Below, one piece after another: positions 11,801 through 23,100 of a stretch of DNA of 64,000 nucleotides (position 1 is its first letter; each line of letters begins with the position of its first letter). The notes under the pieces are model-generated. The model did not search any database. It was given only the letters and a program-made list of their open reading frames with translations, and was not told the DNA's origin. A program made the position numbers and the translations under genes. This DNA is from Temnothorax longispinosus (lineage: Eukaryota > Arthropoda > Insecta > Hymenoptera > Formicidae), in assembly GCF_030848805.1 (NCBI RefSeq), contig NC_092358.1:27323720-27387719 (forward strand). The letters run 5' to 3'.

Positions 11801-13791
11801 ATTCAAACTTCGAAGGCATTCTCCCCTTGTTCGTTCGTCGAGACACTCGGGATTGTCGAGTTATATCTGCAAACGATTGAAAAAAAACGAAGGTTGCGTG
11901 AGCGAGGGTATAAATATTTACCCGGCGCTCGCCATGAAGAAAATCGCGAGTTTCCAGGAGCAGATTCGATTATGACCGCAGGAAAGTCCGGTCGTCAGAG
12001 CGACATTTGCTTCCAATCGCTGCACGGCTGGGTCGACGTGGCCCCTCGATTAGTGCCCCTCTTCGAATTATACATTCCTATCCGCATAACCGTTCGGAAT
12101 CGCCGATTCAAGATATGCAAATATCGCGCGGTTGTCCTTGAGGAAGCGCCTCGAAGCGTGCACAACCGGCGTGTCGCGGGCGATTACTTTTCATGCGATT
12201 TTGTCGCGCAGCGGAATCGTCTTTCGGTTCAACAAAAAAAAAGCCGAATTCGGCGCGTCAAATTACAGGTTCCCCAATCTCGTTAGCCGCATCAACGACG
12301 TCAGAAATGACGAAATCGCACTCCATTTCATGATAGATTTCGAAATATCTGTCCACTCTCTTATCGATTCTTCAATTAATATAAATAACTGTAAACTTTG
12401 CCCGAGTGTGATTAGATTTTTATTTTCTGGAAATACGTAAGAGATACGTATTTCCGCTTGATTGCATTAGTTAATTTAAAGAAGAAACTAAGATTACTAA
12501 GCGCTCATTGTTCTTGTTCACTTGTGAAGAATTAGAGCGAATTAGTGGCAGCAATTAACGTCTCGACAATAACGAGCGACAAGGTCGAACGCGAAGAACA
12601 GCGTTTCTGGAGCAGATTATCAGTAAGATTTTTCCACAAAATATTACACCGATCTCGATTGTGCAAGATAAAGATCGATGGAAGATATCGAGATGCAAGA
12701 AGCGAAGTAAATTTCGAGCGTAAATTTAGCGAATCCACCACGTGAAGCGTAATTCAAAATTGGGGCATTCATCGAGCGACAATTACATTACAGCATTTCT
12801 CGCGTGGAGAAAAATCCGTGTTTTTACGGTTTGAGAGAGAGACGGATGTCCGGCATTACAATACCCAAGATTCACACGCTATTCTCAGCCGATATCGGTT
12901 GCCGCAAAAAAATTTTTTTTTTTTTTTTTTTTAATTTAACGATCAACCTTGGCGATCGGGCGAGAATAGCTGTCGCAGACAATTTCGCTGGAGATATTGC
13001 TCAATGCCTGTTTACGTGCCGCGTTTCATATCGTATCGTTTGAAAATCATATATCACTCGCGCGGCAGATGCTGACTGGCGATACTCTTCGCGGCCTCCT
13101 CCATTACGATATCTACGCACTTGCGCAAAAGTCGACAACGCCGACGCAACGACGGCTCTCCTCGCTCCAAAGATCAGGGCTGTTCGTGCAGCAACTCGCG
13201 ATCTCCTTGCCTCCTCCTCCTCTCTTCCTTCTCTCCCTCCCTCCCCGTCCCCCGCCGCCCCATCTCTTGTCGTCGTCCTCTTCGTTGCGAGCGATACGAA
13301 ACGAGATGACGAGGTAACGTCGGTTTTATCATCCCGCCGAGGACTCTCGCTCGAGGCGGAAAGCGGCCGCTATCTTCGATCACGTGGATGCCGCGATATT
13401 TCGCGAGGTCAGCGCCGTATCGACAGGTGAACGTGCCCGGACTACGATTAAAGGGGCACTCTTCTCCCCCCCTCTCCCCTCCTTTCGAGATATCGCGCGA
13501 TGACCCAACGGCAGCGACGTCTGGCAACCCCGACCTGGGCCGCGATGTTTCCCTGAATCCGACTATCGGCCGAGTATTTTAAAGAAGCTAGACGATAATC
13601 TTTTGTATCGCGCCCCTTTTAGTGGAGGCGAAATGACGGAGGGGCTGTTAATTATGTAACAATGGTATCTACTAAATTGGGGTTTCAGTTTCAAACCCGA
13701 GATAGGCGCCGGGATGGACGAAAGAATGCATTTGAAATCCACGCGCGCCAGATCTGGAATCGGCAGGTGGCGATCTTGCATAGCTATCAAA

Positions 13792-14023
13792 CACTGTTAA
13801 ATTCGTAGTGTTAAATTATACTCAATTTGAGTCATTTTTAATTATTCATAGATCGCCACTGCTCCTACTCCAATATGTCGTTAATTTAGCTAAATCAATG
13901 AAGTTAAAATAAAATACTGTTTTGTGTTAAAATAATAAATTTCGACATACACATGGTAGTTATAAGTAACAAACTGTTATTTAAGGTAATGGTTTAAATT
14001 TTATACTTTAATATTTAACAGTG
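13792..14023 (+). mobile_element. MITE family A, copy 1
   Basis: The 232-bp element has perfect 11-bp terminal inverted repeats, CACTGTTAAAT and ATTTAACAGTG. A second copy in reverse orientation is present at about 29943-30206; the two share blocks such as ATTATACTCAATTTGAGT, ATAGATCGCCACTGCT and TTGGTTTAAATTTTAT (with small differences). There is no open frame. A target duplication is not clear. Confidence 0.85.
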
Positions 14024-14445
14024 AGGGAGAGTGAAAGCTATAAAAAATCTCGAGACGGTCGGTAACAAACGATAAAGACTGATACACACGGTGAAAATTA
14101 CATCATCCACCTCGAAGGAAATGATGTAATCCTTATTGTGTATTAAGATACAAATTCGAATTCGTTATGCATGAATAGAAGTAACGGCGCTGACCTTTCT
14201 ACGGCTTTTTTTCTTCTCACCGTACGTACGTGTCTTTCGTATATGAAATAAGTACGGCGTGGTATTTCTTATTCCGCCCTGTTACATCGGAAGCCCTATA
14301 AGGATACTCCCTTATCCTTGCAAGAGAGAGAGAGAGAACGACAACCACAGGAAAAATATAATTTTTTCATATGTGATATATTTTCCGCAGTAAATTCTTT
14401 ACAGTTCGTTTCTAAGAAATGCTTATTTAGCATCATGATTATTAA

Positions 14446-14790
14446 CCCTCAAAAGACTCCGTGCTAATTTGGCACCTTAAAAGTACTCCGTCGGGTCCTT
14501 TTTGCCTTTCGACTTATAAATAATATTAAATATCATTCAAAAAATTCCGCAAAATTCATGGATATTCTTTGAACTTTTCTCTTTTCAGCTGTGATGTTGG
14601 TTTCTAAAAATTCTTTTTCTTTAATAATTTTTTTTTAGTTATTAGCATAAAGAAATTGAAAAAAAGTGATTTTTTTTAAATTCATAATAAATATAAAAAA
14701 TGAGTTTCAGGCTCAAAAAAATATAAAAAGAGATATTCAGGATCGTATTTTTCGGGTGGACGAAAACGACCCGACGGAGTCCTTTGAGGG
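14446..14790. mobile_element. TTAA-flanked MITE, piggyBac-type ends
   Basis: TTAA occurs at 14442-14445 and again at 14791-14794, directly outside terminal inverted repeats that begin CCCTCAAAAGACTCCG on the left and, read inward from the right, CCCTCAAAGGACTCCGTCGG. TTAA target duplication with CCC-starting ends is the hallmark of piggyBac transposons. The 345-bp body is AT-rich and non-coding, so it would depend on a transposase made elsewhere. The left end carries an extra 30-bp insertion or duplication before the second ACTCCGTCGGGTC. Confidence 0.75.
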
Positions 14791-14990
14791 TTAAATTGAT
14801 TATCAATTTAATTACGCGTCTACTATCTCGGCTTTAGCTTGAGATATTGTGCTTCAAGACAGACATTACTCGGATTTGCTGAAAAAAAAAAATGTATCCG
14901 CAAAAATATTATTAGACGCAAAAAGCCAGTCCAACCGGTAGAAGACATATTTTTATTATTTGTATCATAATTTCTTCATACGAAACAAGA

Positions 14991-15112
14991 GGCCTGTTCG
15001 TTTTCGCTGCACTTCTGAACTAGTGCAATAAGTTAGAATGAAACAAATATATTTTCTTTCATTTCAACTTACTGCACTGGTTCAGAAGTGCAGCGAAAAC
15101 GAATAACAGGCC
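14991..15112. mobile_element. Short foldback (MITE-like) element
   Basis: The arms of about 50 bp start GGCCTGTTCGTTTTCGCTGC on the left and end with the complement, GCAGCGAAAACGAATAACAG, on the right. They include TGCACTTCTGAAC and GTTCAGAAGTGCA. The short centre around 15045-15060 is AT-rich. It has no coding capacity. Confidence 0.8.
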
Positions 15113-18100
15113 CAAGAGGTGAACTGTTGTCTTGCGGCAGAATTTAAAGGGAAAAAAAAGAAAAGAATATTCGATAAAACTGTGTCGCGAGAGAATCGAA
15201 GCCAGCTGAGTCGGGAGACGGATCTCGTGAGACGATTTAGCCCGGCAGGTGCGCGAACTCCTCGGGGCATCGTCGAGGTCTTCCCCACCCCTCCGTCCCT
15301 TCCCCCGCGCGCGTTCTCCCGAATGAAACGCGCGTATCTGACGAAATCGCGAGCTCGGAATTAGTAAAGTGTTGCGTTCGCCGCCGCCGTCGCCATCGCC
15401 ATCGCCATCGCCGTCGCCGCCGCGTGTCGAAACGATATACGCGCGATATACCAGCCGACCCACACAACGGCCGTGCACGCGCGCCTCACGTACACATATG
15501 TAGCGTACGCGCTACAGAGATATCCTTCGGTAAGGTCAAAATGGCGGAGAATTGCACGATTGTCGCGCGCGAGCGCGCGGCGAGGGCGCGATATTGCGGG
15601 CACCGTTTGCATTAATAGCGCGCAACCGTACGTGACGCAAGCTCGCGAAATATGTAAATTGCCCAACAGCTTCGCCGCGCGCTCCCGGTTTACATTGTAA
15701 AAGCGACCGCGCGTCGATTTCGGACCGATCTCCCTCTCCCCCCTCCCGCTCTTTCCCACCCTTCCGCCCCATGGCGCAGCATCCTCCCGCAGTCCGTCTC
15801 GCGAATCGTAGGATTCCTAGGGTCGGAGAGAAGCCGCTGTATCTCGGAGCGGAGCTGCTCGACTTCCGGTTAGGTGTCAAAGATTGAGAAAGATGGATCT
15901 TTCGCGTCGGCTGCCGCGCTCTGTTCCCTTTGTCCGGAACAAACAAGATTGTTTGCGTATCCGCCGGTGGCTTACGCGAAATGTAAACGCTCGCTGTGAT
16001 TTCTCTCTCTCTCTCTCTCTCGCCGGTTTTAGTGCCCGCGTCAGATCGTTCATTCAACGTAAATACGCTCATTCAGTGCGCGAGACCGAGCGCGCGGCTG
16101 GCCTCGGTGGAAATAAACGAGGAGGAAAAAGCCGGGTGCGATAAATGCGAAAGTCTATTAAAAATATTTTCAGACGCGCCTTCGGAACCTTCGGAAAACC
16201 TTCGGCTCCGCCGTTTGACTGTAAAAAACGAGAAATGTGGTGGAAGAGTTTCGAGAGACAGCTCGTTTCGCAATTAGCAGCGGTTTCAAATAAACGTTAC
16301 TTAAGAATACGTTCGAATTCCTCGATACGAATTTCTGCAATGTTTCTCTAACGACGTCACCGCTCGACTTCCGGCCTTATCAGGAAGCGCGTACGATCCA
16401 GATTCGTGGAACTATTATGAAATTCAACGAGAGCGTGAGAGCCGGCTCGTGACCGACGATCTGTCTATAGCTATACATTCCGGGGCGCCAAAATTCGCAA
16501 CATATAATTATCCCAATTTTAATTAATAACGCGCCCTTTCTTCGTGACATCGGTGACAACGAGTTGTTTAACGATAAACAATACTAGCCTCGCGCAGTTA
16601 CTCCGTTTTAATTACTCCGACTAACGATTACTTTCTCGAGCGCTGAAAGGTTCGTTCCGTCATTTGATATAAATTGGCTCTCGGACGCGCGAAAGTAGCG
16701 CGACGACGAGCGAATAGCGCGCGTCGGAGAGTGCAGTCGTCCGTAGTGCGGTAGTCCGCGGCGCCGCGCCTCGGCGACGAGAACTCGGCGCGGGTCAGAT
16801 CGGTCGGCCCCACGGCGCGCGGCGACGCGGTCGCGATAGTAGCGTCGACGGGAAGAGACAAGAGGCACTGCACTTTGCACTGGAGCCGCGCGACACGCGC
16901 ACACGACGGCGTACACAAGCGTACACTCAGTGGAGGGGGGGTGAGAGGGGGTGCCACGCGCTACTTCCACCTTCCACCCCGCGAAAGGCATCCACGGTCG
17001 ATAGCGCGTTTCCTGCGAGTCAGGGGTAGGTCACACACGCGCTCGGCGCGGCGACGACCGATCTTCCCCCGCCTCGCCGGGAGTTTCGGTTATTTTTTTT
17101 TCTCTTTCCCCGTCAAAATAGAATTTTACCTTCGTGGGTTTCTTTTCCTTCTGTATAGCTGTCGCCGTGCGTCGTTCCTGAATCGGTGGGGTAGGGACGA
17201 TTGGACGTCCGCAGGCGGCACCGCGATCGAGGGCGATTGCTGCGATCGGCCTCGAAGTCTTCTTCTTCTTCTTCTTCTTCTTCCTTTTCTTCTTGGCTCA
17301 CTTCTCGTCGGTTACTTTCGTCGGTTCGCTGCTTTCGTTTCCGAAACGCGGCCGGTGAGACGTCTCGACGACGAGCTCTCGGGGACGTAAGAGCGAGAGA
17401 GAGAGACAAAGAGAGACAAAGAGAGAGCGTGCGCGAGAGGAGAGAGAGAGAGAGACTCGTGGTATCCGCGCAACGGACGGTCCAACGTTTGGGCCGGCCC
17501 ACCGCTCAGAAACGACGGCGGCAGCAGGACGAGCGAGCACAGACCAACGTTGCCATTGTGCAGCTGACAACTGCGGGCTGCCGAACGAGCGAACGCGAAC
17601 GTAACCGTGTCCGGGCGCACGACGCTTCGGCGATCTTCGGCCGCGGCGGCGATTGGCGGCGGGCGCCGAAGGGACGCGAACGCGCGCGTTCGGCCAACAT
17701 CGGTCGTCCCGCCAGTTCCGGCGAGACCGCGCGCGGAACCCGTTCTTTTCCATAACGGTATGATTTAACGATTTAACCTCACCCGGTATAATCCGGAGCG
17801 ATACCGCGTGAGATATCGTGGACATCGTGGTTCTTTCTTCGACTCGATTGGTCGTGCGGATGATATTGATATCCGAACGCAAGCATGGTGCCGTATGATA
17901 CATTGTGATGCAAGATCTCGCCATTGAACGAGACTTTCCGTTTTTTTTTCTCTTGATTTAAAGTTGAGGCAGTTGCAGGCATTTATACACGTGTTATTGA
18001 TTTTATTTTGAAAAGTCGTCGGACAATTGAAGCGCTAATAATAACACTTGCGGTCTAACGTTCGCGATTAATTTACAAATGTTTACAAATTATCGAGAGG

Positions 18101-18884
18101 TACTAGAAATAGCACACATTGGAATGTTCCGTTTATCTATATGTAACAATGTTCTTCCTCATCCCGAGCTCGTCACGTCTTTTCAGAGGTCAATGATGTG
18201 ACGAGTGGAGAAGAGCGCGTCTGGAATCGCCGGTAACAGGAACGGTGTTGCATCACGTGCCGCCGCCGCCGCCGCCGCCACCGTAACGCACGTGTTACGA
18301 TTGTGCACGCGGGTGATCGCGGGCTCACGGAGAACGGCCGGCCGAAATCGAGAAAATCGGCAATTCGCGACGGAAACGACGGATGGACACCCAATAACAT
18401 CGAGGTAAGAGAGATAAGCTTATCTTAATCCGTATCTCTTTCCGGAGAAGGTGAACGTGCCGACCTGCGCGAAAAATGAATCGGGTGATCGGTGGCATCC
18501 GGTCGCGAGAGACGCTCCTGACCGCTCTCTTTCCCCTTCCCGCCACTCCGACATGTGTATACGTGGACTCTTCAACTCACGACACGCGGTCGTATTCATA
18601 TCGGAGCTTATCAAATGTCCGGAGCGCCCGAACGTATACTTATAGTATAACGCGGACTTGTAGCGAATTCGGTTGCTTGCACTCCGCGCAGGCAGGTTTT
18701 CTGCTCACCGACACGTTCGAAAAACTGCTACGCGCAAAGATAAATTAAAAGCGTAATATGAGCCGAACTTTGATGAAGTATGTTTCGCTAAAAAAAAAAA
18801 CGATAATATTAACACACTGAGAGTATTTTACCGAACAGAATGTATTTTTATAATTATTGCTTGTATTTTATTATCATTAGATTA
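15113..18884. other. CpG- and GC-rich intergenic block; no supported gene
   Basis: The densest part is about 16.68-17.75 kb, with frequent CG dinucleotides, a (TTC)n run at 17256-17284, GA-rich tracts at 17394-17455 and a (GCC)n run at 18260-18281. The overlapping long open frames on both strands are explained by composition and show no domain. An unannotated promoter, distal trbl exon or non-coding RNA is possible but not shown by the sequence. Confidence 0.5.
15362..15424. repeat. GCC/GCCATC short tandem repeat
   Basis: This is a run of GCCGCCGTC and repeated CGCCAT units. In other frames it gives apparent Gly-Asp or Arg-Trp repeat peptides, which I regard as artefacts of the repeat. Confidence 0.8.
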
Positions 18885-19131
18885 TTAGGGGTATTTAAAT
18901 AAGTTAGAGTTTAACGGTTTGACAGGTTATGTCGGGTTAAAGTCGGGTAAAAAGTTAATTTTTACACTTTTAACCCAAAGATTAATGTGATAGGTTAATG
19001 AGTCACTTATGTATTTTGCATAACCTTAAAGAGTAACGCGCCCAAAGTTAATTAATTAACTTTTTACTCGACTTTAACCCGACATAACCTGTCAAACCGT
19101 TAAACTTTAACTTATTTGAATACCCCTATTA
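18884..19131. mobile_element. Large foldback (MITE-like) element
   Basis: The left arm from AATAGGGG-like sequence at about 18884 and the right arm ending at 19131 are reverse complements over about 85 bp with few mismatches. Shared blocks include ACGGTTTGACAGGTTATGTC and GGGTTAAAGTCG. The unpaired centre is about 70-75 bp and AT-rich. It has no coding capacity. Confidence 0.8.
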
Positions 19132-19182
19132 TATTTTTTTATCATTATGTTATTATAATTAAATACCTTCATGATAGTTTTT

Positions 19183-19368
19183 ATACAGGGTGTTTTTTAA
19201 GTGATGTCGAAAAGTTAAAGAAAAATAATTAAATAAAACTTTGAAGGCCAATAAATCTACAGGGAAGCATTTCCGGACTCATTCTCAGGAACTTTTCTCT
19301 TTAAAATTCTGTTTAAAAAGAAATCACTTCCTGAAGTTTTCGACATCACTTAAGAAACACCTTTATAT
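19183..19368. mobile_element. Terminal-inverted-repeat element with ACAGGGTGTTT-type end
   Basis: The left end TATACAGGGTGTTTTTTAAG then TGATGTCGAAAA pairs with the right end TTTTCGACATCACTTAAGAA then ACACC. The pairing covers about 35 bp. Ends of the form ACAGGGTGTTTC are common on insect repeats (general knowledge). The body between the ends is non-coding. Confidence 0.65.
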
Positions 19369-19979
19369 CAGTGCCGAGAGAATAGCGCAAGCGACCGAAT
19401 TCGCTGTTACGTACCGATAAAGTTATATCTTTTAAAATAATTGTTGGCAAATCCCCGAATTGTCGTGTTTTTCTCATTTTAGGATTTAATGTGTAGGATG
19501 ACGTAATAATTTCTGTAACATACCGCACACAGCGTTTCGTAACGCATGATGCAAATAACTCTACGACATTAACGATTGTCGTCTCGTATAAAATCGTCAT
19601 TTAAAACGCTTATAGATTGTCATTTACGCGAGGGATTTTGTCGCAACTTTATACACATATATAATTTACGTTTTTTTAACTTTGTCTATTTTAACGAAAA
19701 CGCAAATTATGTAATTAACGAGCATTTGGATAGATCCGATTTATTCTGAACATCTGTCTATCTGCCAGAATTTTTTAATGAGGATAGCGTTAAAAATTCA
19801 CGCGTGCATCCTCCAAACGGGCGAGATCTTTCACGAGAGACTCGTCCGACGCGGTGCAACGCGCCCTTGACCTACCTTAACGTTTCTCGTTGCGCGCGGG
19901 TGGCACGCTTTAAACAATTGCGCGTATAAGGGCATGCAATTTCACCCACGTATGACCGTGACGGGTCTCCCACACTGTA

Positions 19980-20110
19980 GGAAAAAAGTATGTAAAATCG
20001 TACGGACGACAAGTGTTACAAAAATCGCATGATTTACAACAACGGAGATGCCAGGCACTTTTTTACGACATGTTGATTTTTGAACTTGTAATTCTACATA
20101 CTTTTTTTTG
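19980..20110. mobile_element. Possible degenerate inverted-repeat element
   Basis: The left sequence GGAAAAAAGTATGTAAAAT and the right sequence ATTCTACATACTTTTTTTTG are imperfect inverted repeats about 90 bp apart. Pairing deeper inside is weak, so this is a tentative call. Confidence 0.4.
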
Positions 20111-23100
20111 TAATGTAACTTGAATTATTTAGTTTCTCCTAGTATCATATGACGTATAATTTCGCACAGATTTTTAGCGAGGAAGCGGCACGCATGCATG
20201 TGTTCACGTGTTCAGAATTTAAATTATCAAATGTATTGCTATGCCGTCAGGTTCTATTTATCGTGCAAAAATAGCAAAGATAATCTGCGAAGCGAATAAT
20301 AAATGAAAAGAATTAAACAACAGATTGCAAAATAGATTTTTATGTTGGTTATGTGCGAATGACGTGTGCCGGAGGGCCGTAAAACCCTTTTTATAAAATA
20401 TACTCCAAAACCATATTACAACATGGTTTAAATTTAAATTTAATTAATTAAAAAAAAATTAATTTAAATTTGAAGAACTCTAGGATATTCGAATTCGTTT
20501 CCCGAATTGGCATTAATACACACGTATGTGTGCTGACACCGCTGACTATGTGGACGTGTGTACGCGCGCGCTCGCTCTTAATCGTCGATATATTCCATAT
20601 GTACCGTACACACACTTCGGAGTGCACGCACGGACGCAAAAAAAGACTCTCCGGGTATCGCGGACATGTGTACGGCCGCGTTCACGTTCGCGATACGAAA
20701 GAGAGAGAGGAAACAAAAAAGGAGACAGATAAGGCCACGATTGCATGGCGCTTGGATCACGTTTGAGTCAGGCCAGGCCTTCGTTTCCAAACGTTCGTTA
20801 TCCCGCCGCGTTCCTGCCGTCGCCGGATATTGGTCAATCCGGGGCCACCTCTTTTTTTCTCTCTCTTATCCCGCGCACCATTCCGCTTACGTGGATGTTG
20901 GTACGGGCGATGATCAGCTGGAGCTGGACGCGCGCGAGACGCGGCGAGAGCGCGGAGAGCAGGCGCGATAAAAGCCGGGCGATAAAAGAAGGAGGATCGC
21001 GGCGATCGATATATGTGTGCCCCCGTAAATTACACGCGCCGCGTGGCTTGTCGCAACGCGACGGCTGATGTCTTGCGAGAGGGATCCGGAAAGTCCGTGC
21101 GTGATTCGCGCCTGCGTTATCGCCGCCGACCGCCGCCGCTGTCGCGTTTCGACAGCGCCCCGACACCCTTCGACATTATCGCGAAAATGTTTGCAAACAC
21201 GGTACGATTAATAAAAGTGCACGAGTAGTTCGAAGACGCGGGCGGAGTAGTTTGAAGTACATGGCGTTCAATCGAGATATTTCCGCTTCTATCCAGATTC
21301 ACGCGGAGGAAAATTTATCTCGCGACATTTTTTTACTTTCGTCCTCTATTATATCGCCGATCGGCAGACGAGTGGGAAGTTTATTTACCATTTTGCAATT
21401 CGCTGAAGAAGAGAGATGAGAAATAGATACTACTACGTTACGCGTGCAATCACTCTAAATCGTTTTATATTTAGTTTTTTTCCAAGTAAAAATTCATGCA
21501 CGCGTTATAATCTTTTATCGCGAGAATCGTGTATCGATCGTCAATTATGATTTTCGTGACAAAGGCTAAATGGATTGATCGACTGATAAGGCGTCATAAT
21601 ACTTAATCCGTTCGATTTGACGATACTGACCTACGACAAAAGTCAAGTAGTTAAGGGAACCGAATTCCCATTGTCTTCTCCAAGTAAGCCGTGAAATGCC
21701 TTACAATTCTCCTCCGCAGGAATCCACGTATAAATATAACGATTACCTGCCTCAGCACGATATCGTCTGGCGTTCGAGACACGGCCGAAATTATCGTCGG
21801 GCAACAATCCACAGAACTGGTTCTGTTTTTTTTTTCTTCGGGAGGGATGACGACACCGCGGTATCCTTTACCGCGCGCGCACGGGACCAGCATATCTAAT
21901 AAGATTTTTTAAATATTCCGCGATCTTTCGATACACTTGCTGTCACTCGCGCGGATATTTCATCATGCGACACGCGATTGACTTCAGTTGCGCCGTCGAC
22001 GGTTCATTGATTAGCGGCCTGTATTATCGAAATTTATTCGGAAATGTAGTATGCTCTTGGTAAACAACCACGCAATTAACCTCTTCTTTTTTGCGATTGA
22101 ACGTGTATTTGTGAATTCATTTCTGCGCAATTTACGAGTCTGCGGCTTGATTGCGCATCGCGATCTCGAAAATGTCTTAAATTTATGAGATATTTGCTTC
22201 TTCCTTACGAGATTTTAACGCGTTTGCCTCGTTAACGTGTTCTTGATCAGCTAATAACAGGCAATTATCAGCTGATTAAATAAATGAAGTTAATTAAGGG
22301 ACAACGCTTTTAGAACGAGTTTAAACAGCTTAATTTCAAATTCAACTACGACTAAAAAGATTAATGAGTTAGTGATTACTAGATTTATAGCAAGATGGTC
22401 TCTGTAATTATAATATTTATAATATTAATTATGCCTTCGCGTGTCCAGACGATTTCCGGCGCGCCACAGGCTCTGAATATTCTTCTTAATATAGATCCTC
22501 GATCGCGACGATCGACGTGGGTGTGCGAACACGTTTAAGATTTGACTCCAGATGACTCATCCCTTTGTCAACTTTCTTTGTTTCGAATTGTGTGCGTATG
22601 TGCCAAAAATTGATAAATAATAGGTTACCACCGTTCTATATTTGATTAGTTGATTTTAGGCATTAGTGTTAATACATGTATCTACCTTCGCTTGATTCCA
22701 TTTCTGAATATCAAAGAAGCCAGTTTGAATATTAAAACTTTGCTTAAGTTATGCAAATAGTTTATGCAAATAGTTAGCGCTGCTACGTGCCGCTAAAAAT
22801 TTTCGGTAATGAGCGATCGATGAGCAAGCGGATGTCATTATCGCTATCACGCGTGCAATACCTCGATTCTCGAGCGATTCGGTCAGCTGTTATTTGCGCG
22901 TCATGACTACGAATAAGTTAGTCATCGAGAAATATGCGGAATCCTGTTCGCTGATTAGAAAACAATGGTGGAGACTGGCGAAGGAATGTGGAGATCCCTT
23001 CGCCTATCTCGCACGTGTTGCGATGTTGTTCTTGTATGTACGTGTGTTGCACCGAACATTTCTTGTTAATCAATATTTTTAATTCCTCCAAGTGACGGAC

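Larger units (their letters stand above)
9364..13791. other. Intergenic, upstream of trbl; no supported gene
   Basis: This stretch probably contains trbl 5' UTR or promoter sequence, but I cannot place a transcription start. It is CpG-rich around 10.2-11.4 kb and 13.1-13.6 kb, has an (AC)n run at 10919-10941 and a poly(T) run near 12909-12932, and contains two foldback elements annotated separately. The open frames are short and of low complexity. Confidence 0.6.

Noticed and set aside
15059..15478. Open frame with Gly-Asp repeats
   Set aside because: Product of a GCCATC/GCC tandem repeat and of the MITE at 14991-15112.
17298..17924. Long open frames on both strands in GA/CT-rich DNA
   Set aside because: Encoded by GA and TTC repeats and CpG-rich sequence; overlapping frames on opposite strands with no domain.
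22894..23082. About 60-codon open frame with MTTNKLVIEKY start
   Set aside because: Short, isolated and unrecognised; no splice or poly(A) context.
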